A stretch of DNA of 33,385 nt from a virus (IMGVR_UViG_3300022204_000014:1-33385), one strand, 5' to 3'. Counted from the stretch's first letter, positions 23,147 to 31,503 are shown. The notes: generated by a model not told the origin, from the letters alone. Made by a program: numbers and translations.

Positions 23147-23506
23147 TCACCCGAATATTTTGAGTTGTTGAGAATCATCTTCTTGGCCGGTGCTGCCGGA
23201 GATGCTCCAGACATGCCGCGAACTCAGGCCGTGTGCCCTGGCCAGATCCTGCACCGCCTTGGTTATCGTCTCGCCGGTATTGATCCGCCGGTCGATCTCG
23301 GCCCGGATAAAGTCATCGCGCCGGGTGCGTGTCAAGTGGTCGAGGTTGCGGAAATACACATAGGTGCCGCGTAGCCGCTCAACCAGGGCCAGGGTCATCC
23401 GCACGCCAATCACCTCGGCCACCAACGAGAGATCGCCGGGCAGCTCCGTGATCTCGGGCAGGGCCTCGTCGGGCAGGCCGCTGATTCTGTCTTTATCTTG
23501 GCTCAT
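23147..23506 (-). CDS. mor: Mor-family transcription activator
   Basis: The 119-residue protein is Mor/C-like: LPGDLSLVAEVIGVRMTLALVERLRGTYVYFRNLDHL (residues about 23-59) followed by the C-terminal HTH region DLARAHGLSSRHVWSISG. In Mu, Mor turns on the middle promoter and its relative C the late promoters; only one member is seen here, so it may activate late transcription alone. It overlaps gemA by 14 bases. Confidence 0.88.
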   Translation of the reverse strand: MSQDKDRISGLPDEALPEITELPGDLSLVAEVIGVRMTLALVERLRGTYVYFRNLDHLTRTRRDDFIRAEIDRRINTGETITKAVQDLARAHGLSSRHVWSISGSTGQEDDSQQLKIFG

Positions 23507-23918
23507 CAGCTCGTTTCTGCCATTTCTTCAGCGACTCAATCACCAGACATTTCTCGTTATCGTCGCACCATTGCAGGGCCTCGACCCCGGTGAGCCGTTT
23601 TATATAGGCGCCCAGCGCCCTCTCGGACGGATCCCGGACGATCCCGTCCTGATGCATGGTGATCCATAACGCCCGGATCTTGCGCGACATGGGATCGGTG
23701 GCCGCTTGCCGTTTGGTTTTCGCGGCCTTGCCCGGTTTGACCCGCCACCCCAGGGCTCGGAAGTGGCTCAGTAGGGCCCCAACCTGACGCGGCTTTAAAT
23801 CCTTGGCAGATCGCACCTTGAAACGGTCCCACAAAAGGTTGCGGTATTGCTCGTCATCAAAGCCAAGCTCCTTGGCGGCAATGTGGATTTTGGCGTAATC
23901 AGCCCTGGTCGGTTTCAT
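23493..23918 (-). CDS. gemA: GemA-like regulatory protein (Mu gp16 / DUF1018)
   Basis: The 141-residue protein has the family pattern (TRADYAKIHIAAKELGFDDEQYRNLLWDRF, LLSHFRALGWR, DPMSRKIRALWITMHQDGIVRDPSERALGAYIKRLTG). GemA in Mu alters host gene expression and DNA supercoiling, and is co-transcribed with mor as here. ATG 23918 is chosen over a pair of in-frame TTG codons just upstream. Confidence 0.85.
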   Translation of the reverse strand: MKPTRADYAKIHIAAKELGFDDEQYRNLLWDRFKVRSAKDLKPRQVGALLSHFRALGWRVKPGKAAKTKRQAATDPMSRKIRALWITMHQDGIVRDPSERALGAYIKRLTGVEALQWCDDNEKCLVIESLKKWQKRADEPR

Positions 23919-24444
23919 CAACAACCTCTCCTCTCAACATCGCCTGAATTTTCCGGAGATTCTCTCGGGCCACCGCGTCGGAACTGCGGGCCTCGGTCGG
24001 ATCATCAACCGGCCGACGAAATGGTGTTTGACGCTCAACGTCGCGGCTCTTTTCCACCTGTAAATCCTCGGCGTCGGCCATGGACCAGGCCACCTGCCGT
24101 AGGTAATTATGATTTTTCATGGGTCGCTTGAGGGTGTCGCGCTGGGCCACCATCTGATCCATGGCCAAGGCCCAGGTCGGCGCCGGACAGGGTCGGCTCA
24201 CCTGGCCCTGGACCTGGACATTCCCGGTCCCGGTGAGGGCGGCGATTTCGCGGACCAGCTTTAACGCCTTACTCCAGGACATGGCGCTGGATGTTGGCCG
24301 GAACAGCGACAAATAGTGCAGCACAGCAGGTGGGAGGGGTTGCGCCAGGGTAGACATGGCCACCAGCATCTCACGAATGGCGGCGTCATTCACCCACCCT
24401 TCGGCGCTGCAAGTCAACCCGCAGCCGGGACAAACTAGCCGCAT
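23899..24444 (-). CDS. early protein with N-terminal zinc finger-like CPxC
   Basis: The 181-residue protein starts MRLVCPGCGLTCSAEGW, a Cys cluster likely to hold zinc, followed by LVAMSTLAQPLPPAVLHYLSLFRPTSSAMSWSKALKLVREIAALTG and a polar C-terminus that overlaps gemA. ATG 24444 overlaps the end of the small membrane protein gene. The LSLFRP...W..AL+LV pattern is common in early proteins of Mu-like prophages, possibly replication-linked. The function is unknown. Confidence 0.65.
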   Translation of the reverse strand: MRLVCPGCGLTCSAEGWVNDAAIREMLVAMSTLAQPLPPAVLHYLSLFRPTSSAMSWSKALKLVREIAALTGTGNVQVQGQVSRPCPAPTWALAMDQMVAQRDTLKRPMKNHNYLRQVAWSMADAEDLQVEKSRDVERQTPFRRPVDDPTEARSSDAVARENLRKIQAMLRGEVVDETDQG

Positions 24445-24605
24445 ATCGTCCGCTCCAGGACACGGTATAAACGCCAGACCGGCACCATGTAGATGGCCAA
24501 AAGCAACGCCGTGGGCAGGGCCTTGAGCCGCCATTTGGAACAGAGCGCCACCATGGGCCAACAAACCAGGAACCCGTAACCGGACCGCAAAACCTCATCA
24601 ATCAT
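24435..24605 (-). CDS. 56-residue membrane protein
   Basis: A short frame from ATG 24605 with AAGGGGG upstream encodes MIDEVLRSGYGFLVCWPMV and so on, with one or two hydrophobic segments (FLVCWPMVALCS, ALPTALLLAIYMVPVW) and a basic end. It overlaps the next gene by ten bases, fitting the tight packing of this operon. No family is known to me. Confidence 0.55.
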   Translation of the reverse strand: MIDEVLRSGYGFLVCWPMVALCSKWRLKALPTALLLAIYMVPVWRLYRVLERTICG

Positions 24606-24619
24606 GATTTTAATCCCCC

Positions 24620-24637
24620 TTTAAACCGCTGTTAAAA
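24620..24637 (-). repeat. TTTAAA-N5-TTTAAA direct repeat, copy D
   Basis: TTTTAACAGCGGTTTAAA on the coding strand; halves 11 bp apart (first half one base off), in the leader of the 56-residue membrane protein and next to its SD. The CAGC spacer is shared with copy A. Confidence 0.5.
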
Positions 24638-24805
24638 CTTCAACCATTGACATTTGCCGCACCATTCACCCCGACTTTTCCGACACCATTCGACCGGGGC
24701 CCCGGTTATCCGCCCGGTGGTCGGGTAGGCCGTGCAGCCCGCCAGCCGTTGTTCACCCGGCCGGGCCTTGGGGTAGATAACCTTTGGTGCTTGCCAACCT
24801 GGCAT
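24632..24805 (-). CDS. 57-residue Cys-rich protein
   Basis: A small protein beginning MPGWQAPKVIYPKARPGEQR with four Cys (LAGCTAY, EWCRK, EWCGKCQW), likely a zinc-binding fold. ATG 24805 has AAGGAA at the right distance. It belongs to the early operon; a gene so short might escape routine annotation. Confidence 0.55.
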   Translation of the reverse strand: MPGWQAPKVIYPKARPGEQRLAGCTAYPTTGRITGAPVEWCRKSRGEWCGKCQWLKF

Positions 24806-24854
24806 TAAATTTCCTTTTGGCTGCTCATCAGGCCGAGGCCGCCACGCCCCGGCG

Positions 24855-24875
24855 ACTCCCCAAGCGGCGGGGAGT
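24855..24875 (-). other. intergenic stem-loop in the early operon
   Basis: ACTCCCC and GGGGAGT form a perfect 7-bp stem around 7 bases, between the DUF3164 stop and the small Cys-rich gene. No U tract follows. It may be a processing or attenuation site. Confidence 0.35.
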
Positions 24876-24884
24876 TTCGCACTC

Positions 24885-25490
24885 TCACAGATCCAGCCGC
24901 ACCCCTTTCCAGTCCCCGGTCCGTTCCGGCCGCTCGGAAAAATAGGTATAGGTTTTCCGGCCGGTGATGGTGATGGCATTGGAGATCAGTTCCATGGCCT
25001 GTTCCCATTCGGCGTCCTTGATTTTCAACCGCCGCAGGCCCAGGATCCGCTTGACGTCGACCTGACCCTTGATGTCGACTTTAAATGCATCGAAAACCAC
25101 GGCCCGCAAGTTGGCGTTGCCGCCCTCGGACCAGCGGTCCAGGCATTTATCGATGGTCTCCTTGGCAAATTGGAGCCGCTCGTCAAAGTCGATGCAGGCG
25201 CAGGTCTTGATCTGCAACCGCCGATCGCCGGAAAAATTGGAGAAAATATAGTTGCCGCCCGGGTTGAGGCAGTCGGCGCCGGCATCCTCGGCCGACTGGG
25301 CCAGAAACTTCTCCACCTCGACGTCGATGGCCCCGCGCAGTTTGTCCAGCCGCTCGGAAATTCGCTTGGCCTCGGTGATCAGCCGCTCCACCATGGCGTC
25401 GCGTTTCTTGTCGATGGGCTTGATGTACCTGGCCGGCACACTGGCGCCGGTCGAGTCGATCCAGACCCCGTTTTTATCTTTAGTTGCCAT
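24885..25490 (-). CDS. DUF3164 protein
   Basis: The 201-residue protein begins [31 protein letters not shown], the typical N-terminus of DUF3164, followed by helical [21 protein letters not shown] and later [14 protein letters not shown]. The family is found in the early region of Mu-like phages of many hosts; its function is not known. ATG 25490 follows GGAGCAAGTG and overlaps the SEC-C gene. Confidence 0.85.
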   Translation of the reverse strand: MATKDKNGVWIDSTGASVPARYIKPIDKKRDAMVERLITEAKRISERLDKLRGAIDVEVEKFLAQSAEDAGADCLNPGGNYIFSNFSGDRRLQIKTCACIDFDERLQFAKETIDKCLDRWSEGGNANLRAVVFDAFKVDIKGQVDVKRILGLRRLKIKDAEWEQAMELISNAITITGRKTYTYFSERPERTGDWKGVRLDL

Positions 25491-25722
25491 CACTTGCTCC
25501 TTTGTTTTTTCGTTCTGATAATACCGGCTTCCGTGCCGCCCCATGAAGGCAACATTTCTTGAATTTAATCCCACTCCCACACGGACACATAGAATTACGC
25601 CCAGTCTTTGCCGTTATCTTTTGAGGTGGAACTGGCTTGAAAAACTCTTCGTCTTCTGGTTTTCCTGCCATCCGGAACAACATTTCTGCGTATGGCATAA
25701 CCTCACCTGTTCTGATGTCCAT
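25480..25722 (-). CDS. SEC-C motif zinc-binding protein
   Basis: An 80-residue protein with [16 protein letters not shown] at about residues 46-61, the SEC-C zinc motif seen at the end of SecA and in many small proteins. A short N-terminal part ([17 protein letters not shown]) precedes it. ATG 25722 follows GGAGG. The motif binds zinc and mediates protein contacts; the partner is unknown. Confidence 0.75.
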   Translation of the reverse strand: MDIRTGEVMPYAEMLFRMAGKPEDEEFFKPVPPQKITAKTGRNSMCPCGSGIKFKKCCLHGAARKPVLSERKNKGASDGN

Positions 25723-25739
25723 AACTCCCTCCACTATCT

Positions 25740-26024
25740 TTAAGCCACGTCTCGCGGTCCATTATGCACCCGCGCCTTTTGGTACCGCCGGATCCTGTCC
25801 GCCGCCACCTCGCAGAGCAGGGCCGCTTCCTGCAAGTCCTCGTCGGACATCTCCTTGGCCACCGGCTTCTCCAGCAGCGTGGTGACCAGTTGACAAATCG
25901 AGGTCACGGCCTCGCCGCGATACCCGGACACGATCTGTGCCCCTGTCTGGTCGCTGTTGATTACCTTCATTATTGGCGCCAGCTTCACCGGCTGGATTGT
26001 TTGATGTCTGTTCGATTTGTTCAT
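25740..26024 (-). CDS. small early protein
   Basis: A 94-residue protein starting [25 protein letters not shown] and mostly helical after that ([39 protein letters not shown]). The start has a strong AAGGAGG and overlaps the previous stop (ATGA). The family is not recognised. It is part of the early operon. Confidence 0.6.
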   Translation of the reverse strand: MNKSNRHQTIQPVKLAPIMKVINSDQTGAQIVSGYRGEAVTSICQLVTTLLEKPVAKEMSDEDLQEAALLCEVAADRIRRYQKARVHNGPRDVA

Positions 26025-26221
26025 CGTTTTCCTCCTTGGGTTGCAGGTAGCTTGTCGATTTCTCGTACCGTATCCATGGCCGCAGCCCGTACCCGGTGCA
26101 GATTGGCTTTCTTTATGCGCAACATGCCGCCCGTCAGTAACAGGTCGGTCATGGCCTCGGCTAATGGGTACAGGGTCGTCAACAACACCTTTTGATATCT
26201 CACGCCGTTTGTCATTTTCAT
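26021..26221 (-). CDS. small early protein
   Basis: A 66-residue basic helical protein (MKMTNGVRYQKVLLTTLYPLAEAM, then LRIKKANLHRVRAAAM). GGAGATAAGCC precedes the ATG. It lies between the HTH protein and the 94-residue protein. No function can be given. Confidence 0.55.
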   Translation of the reverse strand: MKMTNGVRYQKVLLTTLYPLAEAMTDLLLTGGMLRIKKANLHRVRAAAMDTVREIDKLPATQGGKR

Positions 26222-26224
26222 GGC

Positions 26225-26548
26225 TTATCTCCTTACCGCACAACGCTTACAGGCCGCATGCAGCCTCTGGGTGGCCGGATTGCCGCACCGGAGACCCACC
26301 TTCTTGGCACGCTGCCAGGTTTCGGCACATTTCCCCGGCTCGATCTCGCCCAATTCCGGGCAGTCGATCAAACCAGATTCGCTGCCGTAAACCGCCATCA
26401 CCTTGCGCTCGATATTGTCGGTGGATGCCCCGTAGTTGCCGGACAAAACCAAAGATATGGAGGCCGGGGAAATCCCCACCTCCTTGGCCGTGGCCGCTGC
26501 CCCTTTGGCATCCACATGCTGCCGTAAAATTCCCAACCAGGCCGTCAT
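26225..26548 (-). CDS. HTH protein with C-terminal Cys cluster
   Basis: The 107-residue protein has an XRE-like HTH in its N-terminal half (AAATAKEVGISPASISLVLSG, about residues 17-37), then NIERKVMAVYG, and a second half with five Cys (DCPELG, GKCAE, GLRCG, ACKRCA) that could hold one or two zinc ions. The start overlaps the previous stop (ATGA), behind GGAGG. It probably regulates early genes or replication; metal dependence is inference. Confidence 0.65.
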   Translation of the reverse strand: MTAWLGILRQHVDAKGAAATAKEVGISPASISLVLSGNYGASTDNIERKVMAVYGSESGLIDCPELGEIEPGKCAETWQRAKKVGLRCGNPATQRLHAACKRCAVRR

Positions 26549-27045
26549 TTGGATGCCTCCTTGATTTGCGGCCGTTTCGGGCCGGGGTCTTTTGCCAGTA
26601 GCCACAGGTTCTCCAGGCCATCCTTGCCGATCTGGCGGACATAACCGTCACGGACCAGCAGCTTGGTGAAGGTCCTGGCGCCGTCGTGTGATACCGTGGC
26701 CAGCAACATCAAATCGCCAAGGGTAAACCGCCGCTTGGCCCGGATGACGGTCCACATCTTGTCACGCAGGTTCCGGGGTTTGGTCTTAACGCGCGGCCGT
26801 TCGGCAACGTCCTTTTTCTGGTTGATCCGCCAGGTGGGGTTGCGGCGATATGGCCCGCATTCGCCATAACCGGGCGACACCGGCTCGTCACTAATCTCGA
26901 CCAGATACTCTTCCCGGGCCAGGATATCAAGCACCCGCAACACCGGCACCCTGGGCCGAGCCACCGCCGCCACCACCTGGTCCAGGGTGATCTTCCGGCC
27001 CTTAAAATCGGCCAGCCATTTGCGTACCGGCTCCAGGATCGTCAT
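26545..27045 (-). CDS. winged-helix-like early protein downstream of MuB
   Basis: The 166-residue protein begins MTILEPVRKWLADFKGRKITLDQVVAAVARPRVPVLRVLDILAREEYLVEI and later has LGDLMLLATVSHDGARTFTKLLVRDGYVRQI, two stretches with the rhythm of winged-helix DNA-binding domains, joined by a basic linker. ATG 27045 overlaps the MuB stop. It could assist MuB or transcription; no family name can be given. Confidence 0.6.
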   Translation of the reverse strand: MTILEPVRKWLADFKGRKITLDQVVAAVARPRVPVLRVLDILAREEYLVEISDEPVSPGYGECGPYRRNPTWRINQKKDVAERPRVKTKPRNLRDKMWTVIRAKRRFTLGDLMLLATVSHDGARTFTKLLVRDGYVRQIGKDGLENLWLLAKDPGPKRPQIKEASK

Positions 27046-27737
27046 CACCTGGCCTCTTTAGTCGAGCGCAGATGCGTGCCGGTGACCATTTCCAGGCTAT
27101 TGTGCTTGGCCAATCGCTCGGCCCTGGCGAACCAAACCATGGTCCGCCGGAATTTCCCCTGGCCCCTGGCGTGGATGAACTGGATCCCGCTCTCGTCGAT
27201 CCCCACTTCACAGATCTGTCGGGCCAGCTCGGCAATATCGTCCTGGTCGAACAATTGGAACCGGACAACGGCCGAGAACCGATCAAACAGATGGCGAAAT
27301 CGTTGTAGTTTTTTGCTGATTTGGTGCATGCCCACCATCACCACCGGGCAGTTGGTCATGTCGTTGATATCCCGGAGCACCTCGACCATCCCGTCTTTGA
27401 CCAGATAGTCAACCTCGTCGACGATCAGGGTCCGCGGCCGCTCCAGGAGCTGCTCCAAAATCTGCTGGAACAGGTCGTCGGTTCGAAAAGCCGGGGCCTC
27501 GCCCAGCTCGCCGACAATGGCGGCCAGCAGGCTGCGGCGGGTCATGATGTCGGTGGCCCGCACATAGATGCAGTGGTCGTTGTCGGCCGCGAACTTCTGG
27601 GCCATCTCGGTTTTCCCGGTGCCCGGATCGCCTTCCACCAGGATGTTGCCGATCCGCCCCTGGTTGGGGTTTTCGACCGCCTCCATCCCCACCAGGAACC
27701 GGCTGACGTTTTTGGTTGTTGCGAAAACTCGTTTCAT
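27045..27737 (-). CDS. B: MuB-like AAA+ ATPase, transposition target selector
   Basis: The 230-residue ATPase has Walker A GDPGTGKT (36-43), Walker B TLIVDEVD (103-110), a sensor region VVMVGMHQ and the arginine-bearing RFRHLFDRFS. MuB binds target DNA and brings it to MuA, and blocks transposition into the phage itself. At 230 residues it is shorter than Mu B (312) and matches the short B proteins of B3/D3112-like phages, with no N-terminal HTH extension. GGAGATTAATGA precedes the ATG. Confidence 0.88.
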   Translation of the reverse strand: MKRVFATTKNVSRFLVGMEAVENPNQGRIGNILVEGDPGTGKTEMAQKFAADNDHCIYVRATDIMTRRSLLAAIVGELGEAPAFRTDDLFQQILEQLLERPRTLIVDEVDYLVKDGMVEVLRDINDMTNCPVVMVGMHQISKKLQRFRHLFDRFSAVVRFQLFDQDDIAELARQICEVGIDESGIQFIHARGQGKFRRTMVWFARAERLAKHNSLEMVTGTHLRSTKEAR

Positions 27738-27770
27738 TCATTAATCTCCGTTCAAGATGGATTGATTTCT

Positions 27771-27800
27771 GGGCCGGAGGATTTCGTGGATCCCCGGCCC
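27771..27800 (-). other. stem-loop between A and B genes
   Basis: GGGCCGG and CCGGCCC, with an inner GGAT/ATCC extension past one bulged base, form a strong hairpin in the 67-base gap between MuA stop and MuB start. No U run follows. It may separate the expression levels of A and B. Confidence 0.35.
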
Positions 27801-27804
27801 GCCT

Positions 27805-30048
27805 TTATTCCGCCGCCTGCATTCCGGCGGCCTTGCCCCGCAAATCCCCTTCCAGATCCAGATACATCCGGCCCGCCCGGGTTGCGTAAAACTCCCCTAA
27901 AAACTCGTTTTCCGGCCCGCTGGGCATTTTGCCGGACCGCACCCGGTCGCGGATCCACTGATAACGCTCAGTAGCCGAGGCAAAGATCGGCACGATCCCG
28001 GCCGCCGCTTTCTTCTTGACGACCACGGCCTCATGGTGGCGCTCGGCTGCCAGCTCGTCGATCAATTCGGCCATGTCGTCATGGTTCTGCTGCGCCTGCT
28101 CCCGGCCCAACACCGCCCGCGCCGCCTCGCCCAGGGCCGGGGTGGTGTAGTCGTTCGCCGGTTTCGGCAGGTCGATTATGTCGGCGATCTGCGCCTCGCG
28201 GTGCTCCAGGATCTCCATGTGGATGTCGCGGGTCGCCGTCACCCTGGCGTTGCGCTTCAGCTCCTTGCTGCCCTCGCGCATGATGGTCTTCTGCCGCTCG
28301 CGGGTGCGGGATGCGATCTCGGCCCGGTCGTGACCGGTGCGGATCGGATCCACCGCCGTGCAGACAAACTCGCCGGACTCGGCATCGAACAAAAAGATGG
28401 TGCCCAGGTCGGTGGAATCCAGCAAGACGCGGACTTTTTTGCCCTCATACCCGGCCATCTCCGGCGCGATATAGCCGACATTGTCGACCCGGATGCCCTT
28501 CTTGGTGACAGTCCGCAGGCCGCCCTCGGACGGCGCCTCGGAAAGCAGCACGTCCAGCGCCCGCTCGTTGGTGATCCGCCGCACCGGCCTGGTCCAGGCC
28601 CGGGCCACGTCGGCCGGTTTTCGATCCTGCAGCCCGGCGTGGGGGTTCTGCTCGTAAATTGCCCGGCACCAGCGGTCGCAGATTGTCTGTAATTCGTCGG
28701 CGGTCAGTTGTTTGATCTCCACCGGATCGCCGCCGCGCCGCATCAGCCGGTCGGCAAAGGAGCGCCGCGCCTCGATGGCCTTGCGGTCCGCCACGCTGTG
28801 GCCTATATAGCCGGGCAGCAGCTCGACGATATCGTGGGAAAAGGTTTTAAAGAAGCGCTCGATATGCGGCTTGGATTCCGGGGTGAACGGCGGGCACAAT
28901 TTTTGCTCGATGTCCAGGGCCTCGAACACCCGGACCATGTGTTTGGAGACATAGTCGGCGCCGTTGTCGGTCTTGGCGACCTCGGGCACGCCCCAATCGA
29001 TGATTGCCCGCCGGGTAAGGGCCGCCACCGCTGTCGAGCGTGACGATGGGCTTACCAGGAGTTTGGGTCGGCGGCTGTAAACATCGACTACGCCGATCAC
29101 GGCAAAACGGCCGTCTTTCAGCATGATATCGGCCGGGGTTGAGTCGAATTCCCATACCTGATTGAGCCGTTCCACCTGCTCAGAGGCATCGCCCAGGGCA
29201 AACTGGTGCTTATTCTTCCAGGCGTCCGGGTTGCTCATATAGAGCAGTAAGCTGCCGTGCTTGGCCGTCCAGGCCTTAACGTAGCGCCGAACCGAAGATA
29301 TATGCGGGGTTTGGCCGTTGAACCTGGCCGCCATGGCATCGCCGATCTTGATTAATGAGATGTGCGGGTGTTCGGTGAGCAGCCCCTTGACAAAGGCGCG
29401 TTGTTGCGGGGTGAGGGTGGTTTTGCCCTTGTTGGGCGACCGGTAGCCGTTGGCCAGCCCGGCCAGGCCCGCGTCATCATATGATTGCTGCCAGCGGTTG
29501 AGGGTGGACCAGGAGAGAGTCGGGCCGATCGGACCGGTGATCCAGGTCGGCAGCCGGAGGTTGCCCTCGATATATTCGGTGCAAAAGAGCTGCGAGCCGC
29601 GTTTTAGCGGTAATCCGGCGGCCGCGATAAAGGCGTTGCGGGCCATCAATATTTCCAGTCGGGCCTCGGCCTCGGCTTGCCGCTCGGCAGGCAGTTGGTT
29701 AAAGGCCACCAGGCCCCGTTCCCGGTTGATCCGCGCCCGTTCCGCCGATTCTGCCGCGTCCTGGGCAATGGTTGTGCCGTGCAAAGCCCCGACCACGGCG
29801 CCGCCCTGGGGGGAGAGGGCGACGCCGAGGCCATGACCGGTGCCGGTGGGGGGGGAAACGGCATCCTGTCGGGCGATGGCGATGCGGGTTGACTCGGGCA
29901 ACATTTTGGAGAGATAAGCCTTGGCCCGGCCGCCCCGGCCCTTTTTCCACACGTATTTCCAGCCGTCGGCGTCGGCCTGCCGGCTTACGCTGCGTGCTGT
30001 TTTGCCGAGCAGCTCGGCCAGCTCGTTGGCGGAATAGGTCGGGTTCAT
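27805..30048 (-). CDS. A: MuA-like DDE transposase
   Basis: The 747-residue transposase (Mu A 663) cuts the phage ends and joins them to target DNA for integration and replicative growth. The N-terminal winged helix (SANELAELLGKTARSVSRQADADGWKYVW, residues 6-34) would bind the enhancer. Two end-binding HTH regions follow (about 180-260). The RNase H core has D302 (WEFDSTPAD), D361 (KTDNGADYV) and E397 (SKPHIERFF), fitting the catalytic DDE triad. A beta-barrel and a C-terminal helical part that would contact MuB follow. The start has a weak SD and lies two bases after the ParB-like stop, so it is translationally coupled. Confidence 0.95.
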   Translation of the reverse strand: MNPTYSANELAELLGKTARSVSRQADADGWKYVWKKGRGGRAKAYLSKMLPESTRIAIARQDAVSPPTGTGHGLGVALSPQGGAVVGALHGTTIAQDAAESAERARINRERGLVAFNQLPAERQAEAEARLEILMARNAFIAAAGLPLKRGSQLFCTEYIEGNLRLPTWITGPIGPTLSWSTLNRWQQSYDDAGLAGLANGYRSPNKGKTTLTPQQRAFVKGLLTEHPHISLIKIGDAMAARFNGQTPHISSVRRYVKAWTAKHGSLLLYMSNPDAWKNKHQFALGDASEQVERLNQVWEFDSTPADIMLKDGRFAVIGVVDVYSRRPKLLVSPSSRSTAVAALTRRAIIDWGVPEVAKTDNGADYVSKHMVRVFEALDIEQKLCPPFTPESKPHIERFFKTFSHDIVELLPGYIGHSVADRKAIEARRSFADRLMRRGGDPVEIKQLTADELQTICDRWCRAIYEQNPHAGLQDRKPADVARAWTRPVRRITNERALDVLLSEAPSEGGLRTVTKKGIRVDNVGYIAPEMAGYEGKKVRVLLDSTDLGTIFLFDAESGEFVCTAVDPIRTGHDRAEIASRTRERQKTIMREGSKELKRNARVTATRDIHMEILEHREAQIADIIDLPKPANDYTTPALGEAARAVLGREQAQQNHDDMAELIDELAAERHHEAVVVKKKAAAGIVPIFASATERYQWIRDRVRSGKMPSGPENEFLGEFYATRAGRMYLDLEGDLRGKAAGMQAAE

Positions 30049-30050
30049 TT

Positions 30051-30668
30051 TTATGCCTCGATGGCGGCCAGTAAAGCTTCAAGGTGCCGAATGACCTCGG
30101 CCTTGTCGGTGGTTGCCCAGTCGCTGTCGATTTCCACCTGGATCTGACTGAGCAGGGAATTGAAGGCCTCTGAAAAATCCGGGCTTATCTTGGTTTTAAA
30201 GCCGAGATTAAGCTGGGTTTGTCTGACCCTTGTGGTGATCTTCTTTTTCTTCCCCTGGTTGACCGTATTATTGATGTGAGAGGCCGTGACCTTGCCGTCC
30301 GGCGCCGTCTCCACCGCCTGTTCCCACAATTCAAGCTGCAGCGTGGGTTCCAGGCCGACCAGGGCGCGGGCCTGGCGCTCGTTTTTTGGTGTTTGTCTAC
30401 CATTGGTAGACAAATTCTCCGCCACCGTGGCCGCCTCGATAAGCTGGTATGCCCTGGGCCGGCTGAGTTCCCATAGGGCACCGACGTATTCGGCAAAGGT
30501 TTGGTGCGAGGCGCGATATAACCGACCGTCGTTGATCTCCCGCAGGGCCAGGCCGACCACCACAAAGGCCGCGAAATTCTCCTCGACCACCTTTTCCAGC
30601 TTGGCCAGCCTGGAGGATTCGGTTTTGGATAATGGTTTTATCTGGTCTATTTCAATCAATCCGCTCAT
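30051..30668 (-). CDS. ParB/KfrA-like early protein upstream of MuA
   Basis: The 205-residue protein has a helical N-terminal part (ESSRLAKLEKVVEENFAAFVVVGLALREINDGRLYRASHQTFAEYV) and an HTH-like SRPRAYQLIEAATVAENLS. This is the pattern of ParB-related or phage stimulatory proteins found in front of transposase genes in Mu-like prophages. The C-terminal half is basic (QGKKKKITTRVRQ). ATG 30668 follows AAAGGAG. It could bind DNA to regulate the early operon or to act as an accessory protein in transposition. Confidence 0.65.
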   Translation of the reverse strand: MSGLIEIDQIKPLSKTESSRLAKLEKVVEENFAAFVVVGLALREINDGRLYRASHQTFAEYVGALWELSRPRAYQLIEAATVAENLSTNGRQTPKNERQARALVGLEPTLQLELWEQAVETAPDGKVTASHINNTVNQGKKKKITTRVRQTQLNLGFKTKISPDFSEAFNSLLSQIQVEIDSDWATTDKAEVIRHLEALLAAIEA

Positions 30669-30691
30669 TGTTTTCTCCTTTTGTTCGGCCG

Positions 30692-30910
30692 TCATGCGGC
30701 CTTTTTCATATCTTCCGGCAGCGCCAAAAGCTCTGCCGGGCAACCCTCAGCCAACAGCAGCCGCAGCACCTTCCTGAGGTGTCGCCGCCCCGCCAGGGTA
30801 TTGCTGATCCCGGTGTGGGTCTCATATCCAAGCGCGGCCTGGATCTTGGCAACCGACCAACCGTTGCGGTCCATCCAGACGCCGATCTCTATTCTGTTGC
30901 GCTCGGTCAT
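30692..30910 (-). CDS. small HTH regulator (Ner-like position)
   Basis: A 72-residue protein: MTERNRIEIGVWMDRNGWSVAKIQAALGYETHTGISNTLAGRRHLRKVLRLLLAEG has an HTH in which the recognition helix would be HTGISNTLAGR. The ATG overlaps the previous stop (ATGA). In Mu the small Ner in this region turns down early transcription. This gene may do the same; sequence similarity to Ner itself is not obvious. Confidence 0.6.
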   Translation of the reverse strand: MTERNRIEIGVWMDRNGWSVAKIQAALGYETHTGISNTLAGRRHLRKVLRLLLAEGCPAELLALPEDMKKAA

Positions 30911-31398
30911 GAGATTTCCTCTTCCAGCTTCCGCATCTGCTTGCGCAGGTCTTTGGTTTTGTGATAACGCCTGGCCCATTCCAGCATGGCTATGTCGTTG
31001 CCCTCGATAATCATGTGGCCCAACAGCCTGGTCATGGGTTCCAAGGGAGAGGCGGTGCCGAGTACGGCGCAGAAGATGGTCAACCCCTTGATACCCGGCA
31101 TGCGGCTCTCTTCTTCGACGTTCAGCCATTTTTCAAAGGTGTCCTTGCTGAGGCCACCTTTACCGTTCATCCGCACCCCTCGCCGTTCCGCCAGGTCATT
31201 CATCAGATCGAGCACCTGCTCTCGTTTTAGATTGGATTTTTTGATGGCCTGATTCATGGCCGACTTGATATCGCGGGTAATGGTGTGGAAGGAAGGTCGG
31301 TTGAAGAGGTCTAGCTGTTTGGGAGTCTTGGGAGTCAAATTCTTTCTCCGTCCGCCGAGATGGCGGTGATCGTCCGAACCGTGGAATAAGTTGGACAT
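30907..31398 (-). CDS. first early gene, probable DNA-binding regulator
   Basis: The 163-residue protein is the first gene read from the early promoter, divergent from the repressor. After a polar N-terminus (residues 1-40, NLTPKTPKQLDLF) it has helices LKREQVLDLMNDLAERRGVRMNGKGGLSKDTFEKWLN that resemble an HTH, and a basic C-terminus (YHKTKDLRKQMRKLEEE). ATG 31398 has only a weak SD; Met48 is an alternative. Proteins of this kind open the early operon in many Mu-like prophages of delta-proteobacteria, with unknown function. Confidence 0.6.
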   Translation of the reverse strand: MSNLFHGSDDHRHLGGRRKNLTPKTPKQLDLFNRPSFHTITRDIKSAMNQAIKKSNLKREQVLDLMNDLAERRGVRMNGKGGLSKDTFEKWLNVEEESRMPGIKGLTIFCAVLGTASPLEPMTRLLGHMIIEGNDIAMLEWARRYHKTKDLRKQMRKLEEEIS

Positions 31399-31438
31399 TG
31401 ACCCAGTCGCGCGGGGTTAGTAAGATGCTGCGTAGCTA

Positions 31439-31452
31439 GTAACTTTTGTTAC
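31439..31452. promoter_or_regulatory. palindrome downstream of the early promoter
   Basis: GTAAC TTTT GTTAC lies about 12-25 bases inside the -10 hexamer of the early promoter, a suitable place for a regulator of early transcription (perhaps the Ner-like protein). Confidence 0.4.
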
Positions 31453-31463
31453 CAACAGGGACC

Positions 31464-31493
31464 ACTATAAACGCAACTTGTGACGCATGTAAA
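31464..31493 (-). promoter_or_regulatory. early promoter of the transposition operon
   Basis: TTTACA (31488-31493), an 18-base spacer and TATAGT (31464-31469) match the sigma-70 consensus well on the minus strand, about 65-95 bases before the first early start codon. A repressor-like repeat (31504-31515) lies just upstream. Confidence 0.6.
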
Positions 31494-31503
31494 GACAAAA
31501 ATG

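Noticed and set aside
24386-24601. 71-residue minus-strand frame
   Set aside because: Trp/Arg-rich shadow; the overlapping frame from ATG 24605 has the SD and a sensible membrane protein.
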